This document shows positions 1 through 4,668 of a stretch of DNA of 6,550 bases, in pieces. Source of the DNA: Anaerolineales bacterium (GTDB taxonomy: Bacteria; Chloroflexota; Anaerolineae; Anaerolineales; Villigracilaceae). The translations under genes were made by a program, and so were the position numbers. Below the pieces are notes generated by a model. It did not search any database. It was not told the origin of the DNA and was given only the letters and a program-made list of their open reading frames with translations. The stretch spans positions 1 to 6,550 of the forward strand of contig JAICRQ010000200.1 in assembly GCA_025966435.1 (NCBI GenBank), read 5' to 3'. Position 1 is the first letter of the stretch; each line of letters starts with the position of its first letter.

Positions 1-948
1 CTGGCGCTACTCGAATATGAGGGCGGCGCGCTCACCCAGCCAACGCCTCCCAGTGGAAACTATATGCTTGGTTTCCGCCGGGTGAACTATGAAACACCCT
101 ACCTTCAATTAATTATCGCGGCGAACACACTCAATAACGGTTACTACAATTGGCGTGCCGGCAGGCTCACCGAGCTTGAATTGCTGGATGAAACGATCTT
201 CCGACCTGATCCCTGGCAAAATGCTGGCTCGGTGGCGCTGCAGTATTACTTCTCCAGACTCTATTTCGGTGAAAAATATTTCGACTCGATCGGACCGGAA
301 GGCCTGGCGCGCGTCTACCAGACCTTTTTCGGCGATCCCTGGGAAAATCTTGTAACCGTTCTGCCGGGCAGCCTTCAGCAGCCCGCGTTGCAGTTTCCTT
401 TTGGTCCGGGTCAAATTTGGGCGTATACGGGCGGACCCCACACCAGCTGGGGAACCGGCGAGCCTCTTTCCGCCCTTGATTTTGCCCCGGCTTCCGATAC
501 CACAGGCTGTGTGACAGTCGAGCCAGACCAGTATGCAACCGCCATGGCGGATGGACTCGTCCTGCGCTCCGATATCGACGGCACCGTGCTCGATCTCGAT
601 AAAGATGGGGATGAACGGACAGGCTGGGTCCTGTATTATTTACATCTTGCCACAGAAGCCAAAGCTCCGCTGGGCAAGGAAGTAAAAGCTGGTGAGCTGA
701 TCGGGTATCCCTCCTGCGAAGGCGGTCATGTGACGGGTACACATGTCCATATTGCGCGCAAATATAACGGGGAATGGATTCTCGCCGACGGGCCGCTCGC
801 CTTCAACCTCGAAGGCTGGATCGCCCATAACGGCTCGCGCGAATATAAAGGCACCCTTACACGCGGCGGAGCAGTTATCACTGCCTGTGAGTGCTCAGAC
901 TATCAAAGCCAGGTCATGTCAGGCAGATTGGGCCTTCCTTCTGAATAA
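1..948 (+). CDS. M23-family zinc metallopeptidase, 5'-truncated by window edge
   Basis: The frame is open from base 1 (LALLEYEGGALTQ...) through the ATG at 64, so the gene starts outside the window and 64 is not taken as the start; 315 codons are visible. Numbering from the first visible codon, the C-terminal half carries a LytM/M23 core. There is a His-147 (GGPHTSWG) to Asp-160 (ALDFAP) pair, then YYLHLAT with His-215, and THVHIAR with the HxH pair His-248/His-250. These match the zinc and catalytic residues of M23 endopeptidases, which cut peptidoglycan peptide cross-links outside the membrane. The His-to-Asp spacing of 13 is longer than the classic HxxxD but fits a variant I associate with Chloroflexota. 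The roughly 120 residues before it are non-catalytic and of unknown role. A signal peptide or cell-wall-binding domains could lie upstream and cannot be seen. The gene ends directly against the stop codon of the convergent osmC-like gene. The family call is firm; the exact substrate is unknown. Confidence 0.85.
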   Translation: MALLEYEGGALTQPTPPSGNYMLGFRRVNYETPYLQLIIAANTLNNGYYNWRAGRLTELELLDETIFRPDPWQNAGSVALQYYFSRLYFGEKYFDSIGPEGLARVYQTFFGDPWENLVTVLPGSLQQPALQFPFGPGQIWAYTGGPHTSWGTGEPLSALDFAPASDTTGCVTVEPDQYATAMADGLVLRSDIDGTVLDLDKDGDERTGWVLYYLHLATEAKAPLGKEVKAGELIGYPSCEGGHVTGTHVHIARKYNGEWILADGPLAFNLEGWIAHNGSREYKGTLTRGGAVITACECSDYQSQVMSGRLGLPSE

Positions 949-1422
949 TTAAGTAGTGAGTGGCTGCCAAATCCCCCGTGAAACTAAGCCCCGGGTTCCA
1001 TCCGGCTCCTCTTCATAAATCTCATAATGCAATTCCATCGGAAATGCCTGTGACAGCATGACCTGCACCGGGCAATATTTCGTCATGGATAGCTCGATAG
1101 AACGCAGCAAAGCTCTTTCCTCCACATTCTTTCCCGCTACGATATACGTGATTTGGGCTCTCGTGAACACATGCGGCGGCTCAGTTGTGCGCGGGGCGTC
1201 GACTTGCACTTCAAAGTGTGTCACCTGCTGGCGTTTCTTGCGCAGTATGGACAGGACATCCATGCCAGTGCACCCGGCGAGCCCCAACGCGATCATCTCC
1301 ATGGGGCGCACACCCTGATTCGTCCCGCCAAAATAGGGATCCGCATCCATCTGCACCTGGAACCCGGAATCGGGCGTGCCGGCAAATGTCATGTTTTCTT
1401 TCCACGCAACGCTTACCTTCAT
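949..1422 (-). CDS. OsmC-family protein (peroxiredoxin-like, YhfA-type subgroup)
   Basis: A 157-residue cytoplasmic protein of typical OsmC length. OsmC/Ohr proteins reduce organic peroxides with two cysteines; here they are Cys-51 in GLAGCTGMDVLSIL and Cys-117 in TKYCPVQ, both present. The GCTGMDVLSILRKKRQ segment resembles the YhfA-like subgroup, whose physiological substrate is poorly defined, so hydroperoxide reductase activity is inferred rather than assured. I chose the ATG at 1422 over an in-frame ATG at 1488. At 1422 the protein begins MKVSVAWKEN as in the family, and a GGAG lies 5 bases upstream (1428-1431). The longer start would add 22 residues that overlap the preceding gene and are unlike the family. 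The ATGA at 1419-1422 is shared with the stop codon of the tlpA-like gene, implying translational coupling and a shared redox role. No terminator is visible after the stop codon. Confidence 0.9.
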   Translation of the reverse strand: MKVSVAWKENMTFAGTPDSGFQVQMDADPYFGGTNQGVRPMEMIALGLAGCTGMDVLSILRKKRQQVTHFEVQVDAPRTTEPPHVFTRAQITYIVAGKNVEERALLRSIELSMTKYCPVQVMLSQAFPMELHYEIYEEEPDGTRGLVSRGIWQPLTT

Positions 1423-1979
1423 GGCTGCTCCGTAATGAGAGGAATAACGTGCTGGTCGAGCATTGTGCGGCTGATTCCACCTACCCACTGCAGTCGAATC
1501 GTTCCACCGCGGTCGATTACAAAGGAGCTGGGCAGCCCCAGAGTCTTGAATGCCTGCTCTGTTGCTATATACGTGGGGTCGAGCCAGACGGGAAACGTCA
1601 GCCGATACTCTCGAACAAACTCTAAAACATCTGGCTTCGCGTCGCCATCGTTAATCCCAATCACTACGAAGCCCTGATCCCTGTGCCTGTTATAGAAGGA
1701 TTGAAGCGCCGGCATTTCTCGTTTGCATGGCTCGCACCACGTCGCCCACAGGTTGATCAATACCACCTGACCGCGATACTCAACGAGAGAATGAGAAATA
1801 CCCTGCGTGTCCGTCAGGGTAAGTTCGGGGGCAGAGTAACTCACTGTGGCGGGAACTGTCGAGAAGTCAGACCGAGCGGAGACATCCTGCCAAATGAAAT
1901 ATGCGGAGGAAATGAGAAGAATTCCCCCCAATCCCAGCAGAAGCAAAGGAAACATCTTGCGCGGTAAGACTGTGGTCAT
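1419..1979 (-). CDS. TlpA/ResA-like membrane-anchored thiol-disulfide oxidoreductase
   Basis: A 186-residue protein with an N-terminal anchor (about residues 10-30, LLLLGLGGILLISSAYF) preceded by R7 and K8, a linker, and a thioredoxin fold of the AhpC/TSA-Redoxin type. The active site is WATWCEPCKREMP with Cys-82 and Cys-85. The segment VVLINLWATWC before it and the cis-proline region GLPSSFVID (Pro-150) match TlpA/ResA/CcmG proteins. These act outside the cytoplasmic membrane to reduce disulfides, classically apocytochrome c CXXCH cysteines before heme attachment. That role would suit an organism that encodes the pentaheme protein at 4669-6414, but the link is inferred. No cleavable signal peptide is evident, so it is probably membrane-tethered. 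No clear Shine-Dalgarno precedes the ATG at 1979. An in-frame ATG at codon 9 (1955) also lacks one and would remove the positive charges before the anchor. The gene overlaps the downstream osmC-like gene by 4 bases. Confidence 0.88.
   Translation of the reverse strand: MTTVLPRKMFPLLLLGLGGILLISSAYFIWQDVSARSDFSTVPATVSYSAPELTLTDTQGISHSLVEYRGQVVLINLWATWCEPCKREMPALQSFYNRHRDQGFVVIGINDGDAKPDVLEFVREYRLTFPVWLDPTYIATEQAFKTLGLPSSFVIDRGGTIRLQWVGGISRTMLDQHVIPLITEQP
1428..1431 (-). promoter_or_regulatory. Ribosome-binding site deciding the OsmC start
   Basis: On the minus strand GGAG sits 5 bases before the ATG at 1422, inside the last codons of the upstream gene. It supports the 157-residue start. Confidence 0.6.
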
Positions 1980-1989
1980 AGCTGGAATA

Positions 1990-1995
1990 AGTATA
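1990..1995 (-). promoter_or_regulatory. Candidate -10 element for the TlpA-OsmC unit
   Basis: The minus strand reads TATACT at 1995-1990, ending 10 bases before the ATG at 1979. A TTGGAA could act as a -35 but at a wide 19-base spacing. Transcription would begin only about 4-5 bases before the start codon, giving a nearly leaderless mRNA, which fits the missing ribosome site. Supported only by hexamer resemblance. Confidence 0.35.
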
Positions 1996-2013
1996 CCCTT
2001 CCTAACTTGCGGT

Positions 2014-2064
2014 TTTCCAAGTCAGGATAAACGTCATTCAAATCATGATGTTTGCCACTGGAAA
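2014..2064. promoter_or_regulatory. Nested inverted repeats in divergent intergenic region (possible operator)
   Basis: An inner imperfect dyad pairs AAACGTCAT (2029-2037) with ATGATGTTT (2045-2053), 8 of 9 positions matching, separated by 7 bases. An outer pair, TTTCCA (2014-2019) and TGGAAA (2059-2064), is nearly concentric with it. The position between the divergent tlpA-like and cNMP-domain genes suits an operator controlling one or both. It does not match a regulator consensus I can name. Confidence 0.35.
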
Positions 2065-2096
2065 GGTAACGGCGGTCGAGCTACCATAACAACGAC

Positions 2097-2549
2097 ATGA
2101 ATCGAACAGCCATTTTCCGGGGATTGGATGCAGATAATCTGGAACTGCTGAAATCGTTGTTTGAGAGGTTTTCCTGTCCGGCAGGGACGGTCATTTTTCA
2201 ACAGGGCATTCCCGCGGATTTTCTTTATCTCATAATAAGTGGCAAGGTGGAAATATCCTTCAAACCTTATGATGGGGTTCCTATCCTGATATCACATGTG
2301 GAAAAAGATGGTCTCTTCGGCTGGTCGGCGGTGGTGGGAAGCGACCAATATTCCTCTTCCGCGATTGCCAGTGAAGATATGGAAGCTTTCCGAGTCCGTG
2401 GAAGCGAACTTCGCAGGTTTTGCCGGGAATATCCTGAAGCAGGGCAGGATATTCTGGGCCGCCTCGCAAATGGAGTTTCCACTCGCTGGACGGATGCTCA
2501 CAAACAAGTGCAATCGATGCTTTTACAGGGAATGATGGAAAAAGGCTAA
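2097..2549 (+). CDS. Stand-alone cyclic-nucleotide-binding-like domain protein
   Basis: A 150-residue soluble protein consisting of one Crp/cNMP-type beta-roll and little else. Residues 1-20 form a leading helix. FSCPAGTVIFQQGIPADFLYLIISGKVEI (split here at about residues 25-53) carries the classic roll signature, and a segment around F74-G75 is the phosphate-cassette region. The final 40 residues are helical. There is no helix-turn-helix, so it is not a complete Crp-type transcription factor. The cassette reads FGWSAVVGSDQYSSSA: the glutamate after the glycine is Trp-76, and serines stand where the phosphate-binding arginine is expected. Canonical cAMP or cGMP binding is therefore doubtful. 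Similar FGWS variants occur in other bacterial stand-alone cNMP-like proteins of unknown ligand. The ATG at 2097 has no good ribosome site; the nearest purine-rich stretch is distant. It stands alone, divergent from the tlpA-like gene, and ends in the hairpin at 2585-2616. Its partner is unknown. Confidence 0.82.
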   Translation: MNRTAIFRGLDADNLELLKSLFERFSCPAGTVIFQQGIPADFLYLIISGKVEISFKPYDGVPILISHVEKDGLFGWSAVVGSDQYSSSAIASEDMEAFRVRGSELRRFCREYPEAGQDILGRLANGVSTRWTDAHKQVQSMLLQGMMEKG

Positions 2550-2584
2550 GGTTTCTGAGAGATACCGGGTGAGGGCAGGTATAT

Positions 2585-2616
2585 AGAAACGAGGACGCCA
2601 AGGCGTCCTCGTTTCT
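2585..2616. terminator. Bidirectional intrinsic terminator
   Basis: AGAAACGAGGACGCC (2585-2599) and GGCGTCCTCGTTTCT (2602-2616) are perfect 15-base complements with only AA between them. The GC-rich core is flanked by A-rich bases on the left and T-rich bases on the right, so either strand gives a hairpin followed by a short U-containing run. It lies between the convergent ends at 2549 (+) and 2636 (-) and can serve both. The U-tract (GUUUCU) is short and partly inside the stem. Confidence 0.8.
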
Positions 2617-2635
2617 GCGTTAATCCGGAAGGGAC

Positions 2636-3268
2636 TTAACCCGGGGAACGGTTCGTAAAGAATCGCAAAACAAAATATCCGCCCACAAGGATCAGCACAG
2701 CGGGCCAGAGATATTCTGTGATGCCTTGAAACGGCGTTCCAAGTAAGGCGCCAAACAGCAGGAGAACCACGCCGGGAATCAATGCCCAGGTGCGCCCCGT
2801 TCGATCGCCCGGCAGGATCGCGACCAGAAGAAAGGTCAGTCCCAGACCGAGGAAGAAGAGACCGCCTGTTTCGATACCCGTCACATCATCCAGCGAGGCG
2901 ACAACCCCGAGCGTGAGCATGACCCCCGCCGGTATGATCGCCCACCAGCGCTCGCTGCCAGTAAAGTACACCCACCAGAACCCAAGGCTGATTCCCCCAA
3001 AGAACACGAGTCCATCAAATGCTTCCAGGGAATCAGGAAGGAAGGACGCAACAGCCAAACCCAGTAAAGTAAATGCCGGGAAGGCCGCCCACCAGTTCTC
3101 GCGGTTGTTGATAAGCATATAGAGGAAGAACAAACCGCCTGCAACAAAGAGCAAGCCCCAGAAGATATCGCCGCCATTTGTAATGACTCCCAGTGCATCG
3201 AGCAGGGAAAGCAAGCCGCCCAGCACGAGCAATCCGCCAAGGATAAGACGAGGGTCAAAGCGTCGCAT
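2636..3268 (-). CDS. Polytopic membrane protein with internal repeats, last gene of the membrane operon
   Basis: A 210-residue, very hydrophobic protein with about eight membrane segments (roughly residues 8-26, 35-53, 59-76, 84-102, 108-125, 135-152, 160-177, 186-204). A basic N-terminus (MRRFDPR) precedes the first segment. A motif of tryptophan followed by a proline recurs three times: NWWAAFPAF (58-66), RWWAIIPAG (107-115) and TWALIPG (160-166). The prolines are 49 and 52 residues apart, suggesting internal duplication. The C-terminal YLWPAVLILVGG resembles LiaI/LiaF-type transmembrane regions, as does the second segment of the toastrack-like neighbour. No catalytic motif or cysteine is evident, so a structural, sensing or complex-stabilising role is inferred. 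The start is supported by TAAGGAG 6 bases before the ATG. That site overlaps the stop codon of the preceding gene, which suggests coupled translation. I cannot assign a named function. Confidence 0.82.
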   Translation of the reverse strand: MRRFDPRLILGGLLVLGGLLSLLDALGVITNGGDIFWGLLFVAGGLFFLYMLINNRENWWAAFPAFTLLGLAVASFLPDSLEAFDGLVFFGGISLGFWWVYFTGSERWWAIIPAGVMLTLGVVASLDDVTGIETGGLFFLGLGLTFLLVAILPGDRTGRTWALIPGVVLLLFGALLGTPFQGITEYLWPAVLILVGGYFVLRFFTNRSPG

Positions 3269-3274
3269 TTTTGT

Positions 3275-3281
3275 CTCCTTA
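3275..3281 (-). promoter_or_regulatory. Ribosome-binding site overlapping the upstream stop codon
   Basis: The minus-strand TAAGGAG begins with the TAA stop of the toastrack-like gene (3281-3279) and ends 6 bases before the ATG at 3268. The arrangement links termination on one gene to initiation on the next. Confidence 0.7.
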
Positions 3282-4061
3282 CATTACATTGACCGAGCCG
3301 AGCCCCGCTTCGATATTGATCTCAGCCCGATCGGCTGCAGTCTCATAACCAGACGATTGATAAAAGCCTGAATCCAGACGCGAGAAACGGTTTGTATCTA
3401 CATGGACAGAGTTTACGCCTTCCTCCACACGGATACGCGCCGCGGTCGCGGCGGGGACGCGAACGTTGACCGAAGCCGCGCCCGCTTCAATATCCAGCAG
3501 GGAAACACCGCGTGCCGGTACAGTCACGTTCGAGCTGCTGGCACCGGTATTCAACTCAACACGCGAGGCAAGGACATCCTGCAGATCAATATTCAGGGAG
3601 CTTGCGCCCGCCTCTACGATCAACGTGAGAGGGATCTCCTGCGTCAATTGGAAACGCCAGACTCCCTGCGACGGTCCCAGGAACGGGAGAAACGACGGTC
3701 CTGCTTCCACCTTGACCTCAAGCCGGTCGCCCTCCAACCGGTTTTCCTGATTCATCCCCACCGCGGAGGACCCAACCAGCGCCTGCCCGATGGGTGCGCC
3801 GCCGGTAATCTCGATCTGCCCGGCTCCATGCGAGAACTTGAATCTTGCGCTCTTCGCAGCACCGAGAGGAACAAGGAACGTCTCTTCTTCAGAATGAGTA
3901 GGTGTCCAAAACACTCCGAGCATGATCCAGACTCCAATAAGGATTAACGCCAGGGGCCAGAGAAACGGAAAGATATTCCGTATATACCCCTGCGTTTGGA
4001 GGAAGAACAGCATGCCCAGAAGGATCAGGGCAGTGCCCCAGAAGAGGTTATCGCGTTTCAT
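3279..4061 (-). CDS. Membrane-anchored toastrack-like (LiaF/DUF4097-type) protein
   Basis: A 260-residue protein. The N-terminal quarter has two membrane segments (about 5-22 and 31-51) with the LWPLALILIGVW pattern of LiaI/LiaF-type transmembrane regions. The remainder is a soluble domain rich in beta-forming repeats: GASSLNI (from Gly-152), GASSSNV (Gly-173), GAASVNV (Gly-194), GVNSVHV (Gly-215) and GLGSVNV (Gly-253). This serial small-residue/Asn pattern fits the toastrack family (LiaF C-terminal, DUF4097 and DUF2154-type domains), linked to envelope-stress systems. I chose the ATG at 4061 (MKRDNLFWG), not the in-frame ATG at 4106. GAGG lies 5 bases upstream at 4067-4070, and the extra 15 residues would only deepen overlap with the preceding gene. 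It overlaps that gene by 14 bases and precedes the next by 10, so it is the middle gene of an operon. Which side of the membrane the repeat domain faces is unclear, since basic residues are few on both sides. There is no cysteine. Confidence 0.83.
   Translation of the reverse strand: MKRDNLFWGTALILLGMLFFLQTQGYIRNIFPFLWPLALILIGVWIMLGVFWTPTHSEEETFLVPLGAAKSARFKFSHGAGQIEITGGAPIGQALVGSSAVGMNQENRLEGDRLEVKVEAGPSFLPFLGPSQGVWRFQLTQEIPLTLIVEAGASSLNIDLQDVLASRVELNTGASSSNVTVPARGVSLLDIEAGAASVNVRVPAATAARIRVEEGVNSVHVDTNRFSRLDSGFYQSSGYETAADRAEINIEAGLGSVNVM
3399..3614 (-). repeat. 21-residue protein repeats in the toastrack-like domain
   Basis: Four consecutive copies of G-(A/V)-x-S-x-(N/H)-(V/I) have their glycines at residues 152, 173, 194 and 215, exactly 21 apart. 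A fifth, more distant copy is at 253 (bases about 3285-3311). The period fits successive rungs of a beta-solenoid-like sheet. Confidence 0.75.
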
Positions 4062-4602
4062 CCTGACCTCGATAGCCAGCCCGGCCGCTACTCCCGCTGC
4101 GCACAAAGCCGCGGATTAATACATACACGCCAAGCAAAATCAGGAGGATCGCAGGGCCATAATCACCCAGGATCGCAAGCCCGCCAAAGAAGGTAGCGAA
4201 GACCAGGAATAACACGGTACTAATGACGATGAGATTCAGCCCATGGGAAAGATTTCTGCGCGTGCTATCGCCAAGCAAGCCCGCCAGAATCGTCCCCACC
4301 CCTACGAAGCCAGGGATCAGCGCCCACATGTAGGACCAGGAATCGTAGTCTCCTGTCTGGTTCTGGTAGTACAAGATGCCACCAATCCCGGTGATGATCG
4401 CAGCCGGGATAGACATCCCCGGCGCGCCGGTAATCAAGCCGATGAGGAACACGATCAGCCCGGCGCCAATCGTATACATAGGCCAGGTGAAATTTGTATC
4501 CAGCCAGTCCTGCACCGCCGGGACCTGGCGGCTGATGACCAGCCAGCCTCCGATCAAAATCAGCAGGAAGCCGAGAACGAGATTGGTTCGATTTTGTCGC
4601 AT
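4048..4602 (-). CDS. Six-segment membrane protein, first gene of the membrane operon
   Basis: A 184-residue protein with about six membrane segments (roughly residues 7-24, 41-58, 62-79, 92-111, 121-139, 143-165) and short loops. The N-terminus is basic (MRQNR), and the tail after residue 166 is hydrophilic and Arg/Gly-rich (GSSGRAGYRGQ). The start of the protein (NLVLGFLLILIGG) is similar in style to both downstream proteins. WALIPG at residues 93-98 is identical to a hexapeptide in the last gene of the operon, suggesting distant paralogy. It resembles small DUF5668/LiaI-like membrane proteins, but I cannot assign a specific family with certainty. No catalytic residues are evident. The start is well supported by GAGGAG 6 bases before the ATG and by a promoter at 4629-4657. 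Its last 14 bases overlap the start of the toastrack-like gene. A role as membrane partner of that protein is inferred from the operon only. Confidence 0.8.
   Translation of the reverse strand: MRQNRTNLVLGFLLILIGGWLVISRQVPAVQDWLDTNFTWPMYTIGAGLIVFLIGLITGAPGMSIPAAIITGIGGILYYQNQTGDYDSWSYMWALIPGFVGVGTILAGLLGDSTRRNLSHGLNLIVISTVLFLVFATFFGGLAILGDYGPAILLILLGVYVLIRGFVRSGSSGRAGYRGQDETR
4067..4070 (-). promoter_or_regulatory. Ribosome-binding site deciding the toastrack-like start
   Basis: GAGG on the minus strand lies 5 bases before the ATG at 4061, within the last codons of the preceding gene, and favours this start over the ATG at 4106. Confidence 0.55.
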
Positions 4603-4608
4603 GGGATT

Positions 4609-4614
4609 CTCCTC
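4609..4614 (-). promoter_or_regulatory. Strong ribosome-binding site of the membrane operon
   Basis: GAGGAG on the minus strand lies 6 bases before the ATG at 4602. Confidence 0.75.
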
Positions 4615-4628
4615 GTGAAAACGATCTC

Positions 4629-4657
4629 ATTCTATTTTACGACAAATGAGCTCACAA
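4629..4657 (-). promoter_or_regulatory. Candidate sigma-70-type promoter of the membrane operon
   Basis: On the minus strand TTGTGA (4657-4652) and TAGAAT (4634-4629) are separated by exactly 17 bases, matching 4 of 6 and 5 of 6 consensus positions. Transcription would start near 4622, giving a leader of about 20 bases with the ribosome site. An 8-base palindrome TGAGCTCA (4647-4654) overlaps the -35 element and could be an operator. No terminator is visible between the cytochrome gene's stop at 4669 and this promoter, so read-through from upstream is possible. Confidence 0.5.
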
Positions 4658-4668
4658 GTTGCTGATTA

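Noticed and set aside
167..742. Long open frame on the minus strand (191 codons) inside the M23 gene
   Set aside because: Arg/Pro/Ser-rich composition with no recognisable domain; it is fully antisense to a convincing peptidase with intact zinc ligands.
922..967. GGCAG/CTGCC inverted repeat as terminator at the M23/OsmC junction
   Set aside because: Only 5 base pairs with a loop of about 36 bases and no T-run.
1423..1488. Upstream in-frame start for the OsmC-like protein
   Set aside because: The added 22 residues are unlike OsmC proteins and lie inside the tlpA-like gene; the start at 1422 has a ribosome site and ATGA coupling.
1153..1677. Plus-strand open frame of 174 codons across the OsmC/TlpA junction
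   Set aside because: Antisense to two clear families with intact active sites; no ribosome site and low-quality composition.
3402..3947. Plus-strand open frame of 181 codons within the toastrack-like gene
   Set aside because: A shadow of the repeat-rich gene; charged, Arg-rich product without a domain.
4062..4106. Upstream in-frame start for the toastrack-like protein
   Set aside because: It adds 15 residues that only overlap the preceding gene, while the ATG at 4061 has GAGG at good spacing and a family-like N-terminus.
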